From Chloroflexota bacterium (GTDB taxonomy: Bacteria; Chloroflexota; Dehalococcoidia; UBA2979): a stretch of DNA of 54,782 nt. Where the stretch lies: positions 1-54,782 of the forward strand of contig QGNP01000007.1 in the NCBI GenBank assembly GCA_003228125.1. Reading direction: 5' to 3'. The notes below the pieces were generated by a model, which was not told where the DNA came from, did not search any database, and worked only from the letters and a program-made list of their open reading frames with translations. A program made the translations under genes and the position numbers. This document shows, piece after piece, positions 46,107 through 54,649 of the stretch; position 1 is the first letter of the stretch; every line of letters begins with the position of its first letter.

Positions 46107-46454
46107 ATGGATGATAAAAAAAAATTATCAATTACTAAGAAAAATTTTACTAACCTTGTTTCTTTTTACGAAGAAAATATAGGATTTCTCACTAGTTCAA
46201 TTACTGATAGGCTAGCTATTATTGTTGAAATTTATCCCATTGAGTGGATTTTTGAGGCTATTAGTTATGCAAAATCTCATGATATAAGAGCATGGACATT
46301 TATACAAAATTATTTAGAAAATAAATTAGTTAAGTCTAATAAAAATTATCAAAGAAAGGATGAAATGAATGCAGAATCTACAGAATTTTTTTCCACATCA
46401 AGATCAAAGCAAGACCCATATCAATCTGTCGTCAAAAGAACTTGGCGAAGATAA
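46107..46454 (+). CDS. DnaD-domain primosome protein
   Basis: The 115-residue protein contains one DnaD/DnaB2-type domain: SFYEENIGFLTSSITDRL, then YPIEWIFEAISYAKSHDIRAW and IQNYLENKL. In Firmicutes this domain binds DNA and takes part in helicase loading. The tail (about 85-115) is basic and probably unstructured. The last 86 bases overlap the next gene in another frame. It starts four bases after dnaB. Confidence 0.82.
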   Translation: MDDKKKLSITKKNFTNLVSFYEENIGFLTSSITDRLAIIVEIYPIEWIFEAISYAKSHDIRAWTFIQNYLENKLVKSNKNYQRKDEMNAESTEFFSTSRSKQDPYQSVVKRTWRR

Positions 46455-47700
46455 AATTGTAGTTAAATGTAAAAAGTGCAATGATGCTAAGTTTGTTAGA
46501 TTGAATTTACCAGTCGACGATCCTGATTTTGGAAAACCGATTTCATGCGAATGCATTTATGACGAACTCCCTGAACACAAAAGAGAAAAATTACTTATTT
46601 TTTCAAGAATTGACTCTTTAATAATGGTTACTTTTGATTTTATTGAGAAAAATTATAATCATTTTAATAATAATTTTTCTCAGCCTTTAAAAAAAGCGAT
46701 GGATTTTGCACAAGAAAAAAAAGGATGGTTGATTATTCAAGGCCATTCAGGATCTGGCAAAACAAGTTTGTCTGCTGCAATTCTTAATGTTTATCTTGAC
46801 AGTCAAATAGCATCACTTTTTTATTCATCTAATGATTTATTTGAGGAATTTTATTCTTCAATGAATGCAGGCAACCAAAAATATTCAAATTTGGTGGATA
46901 AGTTAAAAAATATCGAGATGTTAGTTATTGATGATTTGAATTTAACTCATGTTTCTCCGTGGGCAATGGAAAAATTTATTCAAATTTTGATTTATCGTTA
47001 TGAAAAAAAATTATCTACTGTCATTAACTATATTAATTTACCTGATGATATTGATGATAGATTATTAACACGATTGAATGATAACAAAAATTGTCAAAAA
47101 ATTTTTATTGATAAAGCAGTAGATAATTTTTTTGCTGTGGGAGGAATGATTAAAAATGTCTTAAAAAATTATAGTTTTGATAATTTTGAATCTAAGGGAC
47201 ATGGATTAATTGGAGAAATTAAAGCTAATTTAGAAGATGCTTTAAACTTATCTAAGAATTGGACTGAAAAACCAGAAGGATGGCTAGTATTAATAGGAAT
47301 GCCAGGCTGTGGTAAAACTCACCTTGCTGCTTCTATATGTAATCAAAGAATGCAATTAGGAGATGAAGTTTGCTTTGCCAGCGTTCCAGATTTACTTGAT
47401 GAATTAAGATCAAGCTATGCTAATAAAGATGATAGAAATTTTGATCAGTTGTTTAAAAAAATTATGAACGTAGAAATTTTAGCTTTAGATGATTTAGGAG
47501 CGCATCAAATTAGCCCATGGGTAGATGAAAAATTGTATCAATTATTCAATTATCGTTATATAAAAAAATTACCTACTATTATTACTAGGAATACTCAGAG
47601 CAGTTCCTTGGATGTCAGAATTAAATCCAGACTTGCTGATTTAAAGCTAGCAACTAATTTTGAAATTTTAGCTCCTGATTACAGAATTGGCTCTATTTAG
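46369..47700 (+). CDS. DnaC/DnaI-like helicase loader with two tandem AAA+ ATPase modules
   Basis: The 443-residue protein has an N-terminal four-Cys zinc ribbon (Cys34, Cys37, Cys60, Cys62) with the DnaC-like phrase VDDPDFGKPISCEC. Two ATPase modules follow. Module 1 has Walker A GHSGSGKT (125-132) and Walker B MLVIDDL (184-190). Module 2 has GMPGCGKT (310-317) and ILALDDL (370-376). Each has a PW segment after Walker B (VSPWAMEKF, ISPWVDEKL) and a C-terminal arginine region (RLLTRL, RIKSRL). Standard DnaC, DnaI and IstB proteins have one module. An AAAGGA site eight bases before supports the overlapping ATG. Confidence 0.88.
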   Translation: MQNLQNFFPHQDQSKTHINLSSKELGEDKIVVKCKKCNDAKFVRLNLPVDDPDFGKPISCECIYDELPEHKREKLLIFSRIDSLIMVTFDFIEKNYNHFNNNFSQPLKKAMDFAQEKKGWLIIQGHSGSGKTSLSAAILNVYLDSQIASLFYSSNDLFEEFYSSMNAGNQKYSNLVDKLKNIEMLVIDDLNLTHVSPWAMEKFIQILIYRYEKKLSTVINYINLPDDIDDRLLTRLNDNKNCQKIFIDKAVDNFFAVGGMIKNVLKNYSFDNFESKGHGLIGEIKANLEDALNLSKNWTEKPEGWLVLIGMPGCGKTHLAASICNQRMQLGDEVCFASVPDLLDELRSSYANKDDRNFDQLFKKIMNVEILALDDLGAHQISPWVDEKLYQLFNYRYIKKLPTIITRNTQSSSLDVRIKSRLADLKLATNFEILAPDYRIGSI

Positions 47701-47717
47701 AATTCTTTTCTCCCAAT

Positions 47718-48131
47718 TTAATGAGCACTTTCTTCAGAAGACTCCTGTTTCCATATGGGTACAGTTTTTTTTATCAAATCCATAATATTAGATGCTAATT
47801 CAAATGCTTCTTTTCTATGTTCAGTGGCAACTGCTATCACTACTGCAGTATCACCAATTTGAAGTTTACCGATTCTATGATGTATGCAAATTGCATGAAC
47901 TTGTTCAACGTTTATTATTTTTTTTAATGCAATGTTTATTATTTTTTTTATTTCTTTTATTGCCATTAATTCATACGCAGAGTATTCAATATTTTTAATT
48001 TTAACTCCATTGTTGTATTCTCTTACTACTCCTTCAAAAAGAACAATTGCTCCACTAGAAATATTTTTTACAAAATCACCAGCATATTTAACATCTAATT
48101 GTTTTTCTATAATTTTAATTTCTAACTTCAT
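47718..48131 (-). CDS. moaE: Molybdopterin synthase large subunit
   Basis: MoaE transfers sulfur from MoaD thiocarboxylate to precursor Z in molybdenum-cofactor synthesis. GAIVLFEGVVREYNNG, HHRIGKLQIGDTAVVIAVAT, HRKEAFELASNIMDLIKKTVPIWKQE are characteristic and 137 residues is normal. Its ribosome-binding site is AGGAGG in the Gly-Gly codons of upstream moaD. It fits with the XdhC-family genes, which serve molybdenum hydroxylases. Confidence 0.95.
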   Translation of the reverse strand: MKLEIKIIEKQLDVKYAGDFVKNISSGAIVLFEGVVREYNNGVKIKNIEYSAYELMAIKEIKKIINIALKKIINVEQVHAICIHHRIGKLQIGDTAVVIAVATEHRKEAFELASNIMDLIKKTVPIWKQESSEESAH

Positions 48132-48132
48132 A

Positions 48133-48381
48133 TTAACCTCCTGAAACAGGTGGGATCAAAGCGACTTCATCATGATCCACGATCTTTACATTTGAATTTG
48201 CGACATATTCTTGATTTATTGCAAAGGCAATATTATTTAAAATATTTTTTAATTCTGGTATTTTTTGAACTAATATGTTTTGTAGTTCTAATAAAGTCAA
48301 TTCATTTGTATTTTCAAGACATAAGGTAAAATTTTTAGAGTATTGTTTTAAATTGGAAAAAAATAGAATGTTAATTTTCAT
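48133..48381 (-). CDS. moaD: Molybdopterin synthase sulfur carrier subunit
   Basis: MoaD is an 82-residue beta-grasp protein with a thiocarboxylated C-terminus. The ending EVALIPPVSGG is typical. It starts with INILFFSNLKQYS. One base separates its stop from moaE. It would need adenylation by a MoeB-type enzyme; the only one in the window is at 23368. It transcribes away from glyA. Confidence 0.93.
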   Translation of the reverse strand: MKINILFFSNLKQYSKNFTLCLENTNELTLLELQNILVQKIPELKNILNNIAFAINQEYVANSNVKIVDHDEVALIPPVSGG

Positions 48382-48510
48382 TTATCAATTTTCTTTAAAT
48401 TAATTAGTAAAGTTTATTTATTCATTATATTCTAAAGTAATTGATACTGCTTATAATATTCTTGAACAATTCAATTGATATATAAAAATGGTTAAGAGTC
48501 AGGAAAAAAG

Positions 48511-49767
48511 ATGGATTTAGTAAATGGACTAAGTGTTGTAGATCCAGAAGTGTTTCAAGCAATTATAGATGAAGAAGATCGTCAAGTAAATATGCTTGAA
48601 ATGATAGCTTCTGAAAATTACACAAGTTCAGCTGTTATCGATGCGGTAGGTAGCGTGTTAACTAATAAATATGCTGAAGGTTATCCAAATGCTAGATATT
48701 ATGGTGGATGTGAACATGTTGATATCGTAGAACAACTAGCCATTGATAGAGCTAAAAAATTGTTTGGCGCAGACCATGCTAATGTTCAACCGCATTCTGG
48801 CTCCCAGGCTAATTTAGCTGCATATTCTGCATTAATGAAGGTTGGTGATAAGGCATTAGGTTTGGCCCTTGATCAGGGAGGTCATTTAACCCATGGTCAT
48901 GCAGTGAATATGACTGGAAAACTGTACAACTTTGCTCACTATGGAGTGAACAGAGATGATGAGTATATCAATTATGAAGAGATGGAGAAAATTGCCCAAG
49001 AACATAGGCCGAAAGTTATTGTTATTGGAACTACTGCATATCCCAGAAATTTAGATTTTGCAAAAGCTAAAAAAATTGCGGATGAAGTCGGTGCCTTTTT
49101 ATTAGCTGATGTTGCCCATATTTCTGGATTAATTGCTGCCAATGTACATCCTAGTCCGGTGGGTATCGCTGATGTTATCACTATGTCCACTCATAAAACA
49201 TTACGTGGACCTAGGGGCGGTATGATTTTATGCAATGAAACAATTGCTAAGAAAATTGACAAAGCTGTTTTTCCTGGTAGTCAAGGTGGTCCTTTAATGC
49301 ATGTTATTGCTGGCAAAGCTGTTGCCTTGAAAGAAGCAATGACTGATAATTTTACAGAGTTACAAAAAAAAACTGTATCAAATGCAAAAACATTGGCAAA
49401 GACTTTAAATGACGGAGGACTTAGACTTGTTTCTGGTGGTACGGATAATCATTTAATTTTGGTAGATGTGACTCCTCTTGGAATTAATGGAAAATCTGCC
49501 GAAGATATTTTATCTAGCGTTGGTATAATTGTAAATAAAAATGCAATTCCTTATGATAGCCTACCTCCATCTATTTCATCAGGCATTAGGATTGGAACAC
49601 CAGCTTTAACTTCGAGGGGTTTTGGAGAAAAAGAAATGGAAACTGTAGGTGGGATTATTGTTGATTTATTTAAATCTGATGCTAATAGCGAATTAAAGAA
49701 AAAGGCAAAAAAAATTATATTGGAGTTATGTACAACTTATCCAGCACCTGGTATTAAAATACGCTAA
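48511..49767 (+). CDS. glyA: Serine hydroxymethyltransferase
   Basis: GlyA interconverts serine and glycine, loading one-carbon units on tetrahydrofolate. The sequence has EMIASENYTS, LTNKYAEGYPNARYYGG, QPHSGSQANLAAY, LADVAHISGLI and the PLP-lysine segment STHKTLRGPRGGM. Its 418 residues are normal. An AGGAAA site precedes the ATG. A TATAAT at 48452-48457 may be its -10 element, but no good -35 is seen. It feeds the formyl transfer in purine synthesis. Confidence 0.96.
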   Translation: MDLVNGLSVVDPEVFQAIIDEEDRQVNMLEMIASENYTSSAVIDAVGSVLTNKYAEGYPNARYYGGCEHVDIVEQLAIDRAKKLFGADHANVQPHSGSQANLAAYSALMKVGDKALGLALDQGGHLTHGHAVNMTGKLYNFAHYGVNRDDEYINYEEMEKIAQEHRPKVIVIGTTAYPRNLDFAKAKKIADEVGAFLLADVAHISGLIAANVHPSPVGIADVITMSTHKTLRGPRGGMILCNETIAKKIDKAVFPGSQGGPLMHVIAGKAVALKEAMTDNFTELQKKTVSNAKTLAKTLNDGGLRLVSGGTDNHLILVDVTPLGINGKSAEDILSSVGIIVNKNAIPYDSLPPSISSGIRIGTPALTSRGFGEKEMETVGGIIVDLFKSDANSELKKKAKKIILELCTTYPAPGIKIR

Positions 49768-49895
49768 TGATGCAGATGTTTTATTTTTCCCTAGAAATAA
49801 ACATACTGACTAATGTATGATATTTAATGCTGTAATAAGATGGTTATAGTGTTTTATAAATAAATAAAAATAATTATATAGCTTGGAGTATTCAA

Positions 49896-51122
49896 TTGAA
49901 TTGGGAAGATAATGATAATCAGGCTGATTTTAGATTAAAAGTCCAGTCAGTTATTAATAATAAATTACCTGATAGGTATAAAAAAATGTCCAAAGAGTTT
50001 TATAAAGAAACTCCTTATAGGTGGGCTAAAGATAGAAATTCAAAAAAAGATAATGAAATCAACGATGCAAATGATTGGTTTGAAGCTATTTCTGAAAAAG
50101 GATGGGTTGCCCCTCATTGGCCAAAAGAATATGGCGGAGGTGGTTTTAGTCCTATGGAGCAGTACATTTATAATGCTGAAATGGCTAAATCTAATGTTCC
50201 TACTGTAGGAAGCAATGTAGGTATTGGGATGCTAGGACCAGCATTAATTGTACATGGCACTGAGGAACAAAAAAAACGTTACTTACCTCCAATTTTGAAA
50301 GGTGACGTTGTATGGGCGCAAGGTTTTTCTGAACCTGGAGCTGGTTCTGATTTAGCAGCATTGAGCACTCGTGCGACTAGAGACGGAGATGAATTTGTTA
50401 TAAATGGTCAAAAAATTTGGACTTCTCATGCGCATTATGCAGATATGGTATTTATGCTTGTTAGAACAGATCCCGAAGCTCCAAAGCACCGAGGCATTTC
50501 AATGCTCTTAATGGACATAAATACACCAGGTATCACTGTAAATCCTATAATTGATATGGGATGGAGCCATCATTTAAATGAAGATTTTTGGGAAGATGTC
50601 AGAATCCCTGCCGATCAAATAGTTGGTGAAGAAAATCGTGGATGGTATGTTGGCATGACATTACTTGATAATGAGCGTTCTAATATTACAGGTGCTATTA
50701 ATTTACAAAGACAGATAGTTCAAATGATTGATTATTGTTCAACGAATCAATTAAATAATTCTAGAATTAATAGCTATGATAGCATCAGACAAGAAGTAGC
50801 AGAGAGATATATTGAATCTGCCGTGATGATGAATTTTTCATTAAGGATTATTACGATACAAGATGCTGGTCAAGTTCCAAATCACGAAGCATCTGTTGCT
50901 AAAATGTTTGGCTCTGAAGCAGCTCAAAGAACTGCAAGAACTGGTACAAAAGTTTTTGGTCTCTACTCTAACTTATGGGACAATGAAGATAAGCGAAGTC
51001 CGATGGAAACTATGTTTACAAGAGATTATGTTCGTTCTATTCCTGGAACTATTGCAGCTGGTTCTTCAGAAATTCAAAGAAATGTTATTGCAACTCGTGG
51101 CCTTGGTTTGCCAAGAGGATAA
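49896..51122 (+). CDS. Acyl-CoA dehydrogenase family protein
   Basis: This is an FAD-dependent acyl-CoA dehydrogenase of 408 residues. Family segments are WVAPHWPKEYGGGGFSPMEQ, the FAD/substrate loop WAQGFSEPGAGSDLAAL, INGQKIWTSHAHYAD and the C-terminal PGTIAAGSSEIQRNVIATRGLGLPRG. The start is TTG with TTGGAG upstream. Its closest recalled relatives are dehydrogenases of uncertain substrate in actinobacterial and marine catabolic gene sets. It stands alone in front of rpsF, so no substrate can be assigned. Confidence 0.9.
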   Translation: MNWEDNDNQADFRLKVQSVINNKLPDRYKKMSKEFYKETPYRWAKDRNSKKDNEINDANDWFEAISEKGWVAPHWPKEYGGGGFSPMEQYIYNAEMAKSNVPTVGSNVGIGMLGPALIVHGTEEQKKRYLPPILKGDVVWAQGFSEPGAGSDLAALSTRATRDGDEFVINGQKIWTSHAHYADMVFMLVRTDPEAPKHRGISMLLMDINTPGITVNPIIDMGWSHHLNEDFWEDVRIPADQIVGEENRGWYVGMTLLDNERSNITGAINLQRQIVQMIDYCSTNQLNNSRINSYDSIRQEVAERYIESAVMMNFSLRIITIQDAGQVPNHEASVAKMFGSEAAQRTARTGTKVFGLYSNLWDNEDKRSPMETMFTRDYVRSIPGTIAAGSSEIQRNVIATRGLGLPRG

Positions 51123-51150
51123 TTTAAAATAATTAAGTAAAAGGATTGTA

Positions 51151-51492
51151 ATGAAAGAATATGAAATTGTGGTTGTTGTCAGCCCTAGATTATCGCAATC
51201 AGAAGCCAGTAATCTATATAATGAAACTAAAAAAATGGTGTTAGGAGAAACTGGAGAGCTTATCACTGAAATGGATTGGGGAAAAAGAAAACTAGCATAT
51301 GAAATTCAAGATAATTTAGAAGCATTTTATTTTATTCTTAGAGTAAAATTAGATCCAGCTCTTATTCAGTCCATTGAAGCACAATTGAATATCAATGAAA
51401 ATGTTGTAAGATTTTTAATAGTGAATGAATTAATTGGAGAAATTGCTGGTCCTACTAAAGTAAAAGATTCGAGAAATTCGGATGATAGGTAA
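51151..51492 (+). CDS. rpsF: 30S ribosomal protein S6
   Basis: S6 pairs with S18 on the 30S platform. The sequence has EYEIVVVVSPRLS, GKRKLAYEIQDNLEAFYF and NENVVRFLIV. The length (113 residues) is normal and AAAGGA precedes the ATG. It forms the conserved rpsF-ssb-rpsR order with the next two genes, five bases from ssb. Confidence 0.95.
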   Translation: MKEYEIVVVVSPRLSQSEASNLYNETKKMVLGETGELITEMDWGKRKLAYEIQDNLEAFYFILRVKLDPALIQSIEAQLNINENVVRFLIVNELIGEIAGPTKVKDSRNSDDR

Positions 51493-51497
51493 ATAAA

Positions 51498-51923
51498 ATG
51501 TTAAATAAATGTATGATTATAGGTAATTTAGGCGCTGATCCAGAAATGAGATATACGGCCAATGGAGCACCAGTGACAACTTTTTCTGTAGCAACATCAA
51601 GGCAATATAAGCGTTCTTCTGATGGCGAAAGAATCGAAGAAACTGAGTGGTTCAATATTGTTACATGGAACCGAACTGCTGAAACATGCAGTCAATATTT
51701 GTCAAAAGGATCAAAGGTCTATGTCGAAGGTAGAATGTCTACTAGATCATGGGATGATCAATCAACCGGCCAAAAGAAATATAAAACTGAGCTAGTTGCA
51801 GATCAAGTAAAATTTTTAAGTCCACAAAATTCGCAACAAAGTTTATCTGATGATAGTAGTGATGTTCAAGAGAATAAAGTTAGTCCACCAAGCGAGATAG
51901 ATCCCGACGATCTACCTTTTTAG
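51498..51923 (+). CDS. ssb: Single-stranded DNA-binding protein
   Basis: SSB protects single-stranded DNA at forks and repair sites. The OB fold is clear: MIIGNLGADPEMRYTANGAP, FSVATSR, EWFNIVTWNRTAE and YLSKGSKVYVEGR. The acidic tail ends in DDLPF, the conserved partner-docking tip. The length is 141 residues. Confidence 0.96.
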   Translation: MLNKCMIIGNLGADPEMRYTANGAPVTTFSVATSRQYKRSSDGERIEETEWFNIVTWNRTAETCSQYLSKGSKVYVEGRMSTRSWDDQSTGQKKYKTELVADQVKFLSPQNSQQSLSDDSSDVQENKVSPPSEIDPDDLPF

Positions 51924-51950
51924 TTTTAGTAAATAGAAAAGAGTTTATTT

Positions 51951-52271
51951 ATGAGTGCAGATTCGCGTTCTTTTAATGATGAATCAGATAAAGAAAGTTA
52001 TTTTCAACGTAGGCCTAGAAGAAGGTATTGTGAATTTTGCGTTAAAAATAAAAAAGCTGATCCAAAAATTATTGATTATAAAAATTTAAATATTTTGAGT
52101 AGTTATATCGACGATCGTGGCAAGATTGATGTGAGAAAAAGAACCGGGGCTTGTGCTAAATGTCAAAGAAAAATCGCTACTGCAATTAAACGAGCAAGAC
52201 ATTTAGCGCTTTTGCCATATACAATTGAACATATTCGATTATCAGGATTCAGTTCAAAAAATCATTCCTGA
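51951..52271 (+). CDS. rpsR: 30S ribosomal protein S18 (zinc-binding form)
   Basis: S18 completes the S6:S18 pair. The core has KIIDYKNLNILSSYID and RKIATAIKRARHLALLPYT. Four cysteines in CEFC and CAKC suggest the zinc-binding form of S18. It has a 20-residue N-terminal extension and totals 106 residues. It is the last of the rpsF-ssb-rpsR set. Confidence 0.94.
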   Translation: MSADSRSFNDESDKESYFQRRPRRRYCEFCVKNKKADPKIIDYKNLNILSSYIDDRGKIDVRKRTGACAKCQRKIATAIKRARHLALLPYTIEHIRLSGFSSKNHS

Positions 52272-52300
52272 TTATTAATTTATAATTTAAGGAAATAGCA

Positions 52301-53344
52301 TTGGCTACATCTAGGCGTATTAGACAGCAAAAAACTGCTTTAAATGAAAACGTTAAAAACAAGAGGGATATTTTTTCTGAAAAAAATTTTGTATATGTCA
52401 CTTATGCATTAATAGCAATTATTGGATTGATATTGGCCATAGGATTCTATATATATTCATTCAAGCCTCCGCGCGAAACTCTTATTTCAATTAATGAGAA
52501 CAGTTATAATGCACAGGATATATCAAGGGAGCTGGGTTTCTATGCTGCTACTCAAGGTTTGAGTAGAACTCCCTTGTCAGAGAGCTTACTACTCATTCCT
52601 CAGCTTTTACAGACTAGATTTATTTATACGCAAACTCAAGAATTAGTCGACGATCCTTCTAATAATGAAGTTAGGTTAAAAGCATCTCAGCTCCTTAAGA
52701 TTAAGCAAGATCAGTATGTAGCTGATCCATCTGTTTTAGACAGTGTTTTATTTGAAATTCTCAAAATTTCTGATATAAGCAGTGAAATAATTTTTGAAAC
52801 AGCAAAATCTTTAATTATACAAGAAAAATTGTATAGTATATTTTCAAAAGAAATTCCAAATTTAACAGAACTTTCTTTTATCAAAGGCATTAGTATTGAA
52901 GGAGAAGCGCTAGCTTCTATTTTTTTTGATGAGTATAAAAATGAGGAAAAATTGGAATCACTTTTAAAGAAATATGAAAATGATATTGATATTCGAGATG
53001 TTGGTTGGCGAATTTCTAATACAGTAGGATTGGATTTACCAATGTCTATGAATAATGAAGATATACTTAAACTGTCTGAACCATTACAAATAGGCAGACA
53101 AAGTATCTTTTATTACATCAGTGAAAAAAAAGATAATTCCCTTGTTACTCCTGATATAAAAAATGTAGCCGTAAAAGTGCGCTTAAGGGAATTTTATAAT
53201 AAAGCATTTGTAGACAATGTGACTTATGTTGAAAATACTCCAGATAGTAATTTAACAAATGAGATTATAGTCAAAGCTGGTAAAATTCGTCTTGCAATTG
53301 TTGCAAGTGGTTTAGAAAGCCCTATTCAAGATTGGAATGACTAA
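52301..53344 (+). CDS. Membrane-anchored SurA/parvulin-like protein with degenerate isomerase domain
   Basis: A basic N-terminus (MATSRRIRQQK) and one membrane helix (about 30-53) lead to an extracytoplasmic region resembling SurA/PrsA foldases: an N-terminal helical part, then a weak parvulin-like part (about 195-300) with DVGWRI and LQIGRQSIFYYISEK. The typical HILV isomerase motif is missing, so it may act as a chaperone without isomerase activity. The start is TTG with AAGGAAA upstream. It overlaps hom by one base (TAATG). Confidence 0.65.
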   Translation: MATSRRIRQQKTALNENVKNKRDIFSEKNFVYVTYALIAIIGLILAIGFYIYSFKPPRETLISINENSYNAQDISRELGFYAATQGLSRTPLSESLLLIPQLLQTRFIYTQTQELVDDPSNNEVRLKASQLLKIKQDQYVADPSVLDSVLFEILKISDISSEIIFETAKSLIIQEKLYSIFSKEIPNLTELSFIKGISIEGEALASIFFDEYKNEEKLESLLKKYENDIDIRDVGWRISNTVGLDLPMSMNNEDILKLSEPLQIGRQSIFYYISEKKDNSLVTPDIKNVAVKVRLREFYNKAFVDNVTYVENTPDSNLTNEIIVKAGKIRLAIVASGLESPIQDWND

Positions 53345-54630
53345 TGTTAGATAATATAGGAATATCTTTATTAGGTGCAGGAAACGTAGGCTCTTCAGTT
53401 ATGAATACCTTATTGAAAGATTCTAAACGATTTCAAGTTTTGATTGGTGCTAATTTAAAATTACAAAAAGTATTAGTAAGGGATCTTAATAAATATAGGA
53501 AAATTTTTAAATACAGTTCCTTTACTGATAATTTTTCTGATATTCTTAATGATTCCAAAACACAAATAGTTGTAGAGATGCTTGGAGGAGAAGATCCAGC
53601 ATATATCTATATTGAAGAATTATTAAAATCAGGTAAACATGTAGTAACTGCGAATAAAGATGTCATGGCTAAGTATGGGAGTAAGTTAATAACTCTTGCA
53701 GAGCAGAATAAAGTCTCTATTCGTTACGAAGCATCAGTTGGTGGAGGTATTCCTATAATCGGACCTCTTTCTAGAGATTTGCTTGCAAATGAAATTTATT
53801 CTATTTCTGCAATCATTAATGGCACAACAAATTATATGTTGACTGTAATGAATAAAGAAAAAATTAGTTATGATGAAGCTCTTTTACGAGCACAAAATTT
53901 AGGTTATGCAGAACCTAATCCATATAATGATGTCGAGGGCATTGATGTTTCTTATAAACTAGCTATATTATGCGGATTAGCTTTTCATGCAGATGTTAAT
54001 CCTGCAAATATTTATTGCGAAGGAATTTCTGGGCTAGATTTAAAAGATTTAGAATATGCAAATAATCTTGGCTTTACCATTAAATTGCTCGCAAGAGCTG
54101 AATTGAAAGAAGGTAAGATTGTTTGTATTATTTGTCCGAGTTTAATTTCAAATAATGCACCACTTTCAAAAGTAGACGGGGTATTGAATGCTATTCAATT
54201 AAAGGGTAGCTTAGTTGGAGAAGTAGTTTTTGAAGGTCCTGGCGCAGGCGCTTCACCAACATCTAGTGCAATCCTTGGTGATGTTATTGATATAGCAAAA
54301 AATATTAAATATGAGTTAACAGAGCCTACTAATAATTTACTAAATAAAATCGAGGTTTCTGATATTAGTAGTTTTAATTCTAGGTATTATATTCGATTAA
54401 ATGTTTCTGATGAGTCAGGAGTATTGGCTGCAATTTCTGGTATTATGTCAAAATATTCAATTAGCATAGCATCAGTAATTCAAACTGAAGCAGATTTAAA
54501 GTTAAAAACTGCTCAATTAATACTAACTACCCATGAAGCAAAAAGAGAAAAAATTGATTTAGCTATGGAAGAAATTTCCAAAGAAGGTAAAGTTGTTAAA
54601 ATTTGTAATTTATTGCCAATAGTAGATTAA
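53344..54630 (+). CDS. hom: Homoserine dehydrogenase
   Basis: Hom reduces aspartate semialdehyde to homoserine for threonine and methionine. The NAD(P)-binding GAGNVGSSV, the segment VTANKDVMAKYG, YEASVGGGIPII, INGTTNYML, NPYNDVEGID and a C-terminal ACT domain (about 350-425) are present. The ACT domain usually senses threonine. It uses the product of asd at 7540. Its 428 residues are normal. Confidence 0.95.
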   Translation: MLDNIGISLLGAGNVGSSVMNTLLKDSKRFQVLIGANLKLQKVLVRDLNKYRKIFKYSSFTDNFSDILNDSKTQIVVEMLGGEDPAYIYIEELLKSGKHVVTANKDVMAKYGSKLITLAEQNKVSIRYEASVGGGIPIIGPLSRDLLANEIYSISAIINGTTNYMLTVMNKEKISYDEALLRAQNLGYAEPNPYNDVEGIDVSYKLAILCGLAFHADVNPANIYCEGISGLDLKDLEYANNLGFTIKLLARAELKEGKIVCIICPSLISNNAPLSKVDGVLNAIQLKGSLVGEVVFEGPGAGASPTSSAILGDVIDIAKNIKYELTEPTNNLLNKIEVSDISSFNSRYYIRLNVSDESGVLAAISGIMSKYSISIASVIQTEADLKLKTAQLILTTHEAKREKIDLAMEEISKEGKVVKICNLLPIVD

Positions 54631-54649
54631 AATAAACGTAAGAATATGA

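Noticed and set aside
47792-48144. Two plus-strand open frames opposite moaE
   Set aside because: They are antisense to moaE, low in complexity, very hydrophobic by chance from poly-T, and lack starts with ribosome-binding sites.
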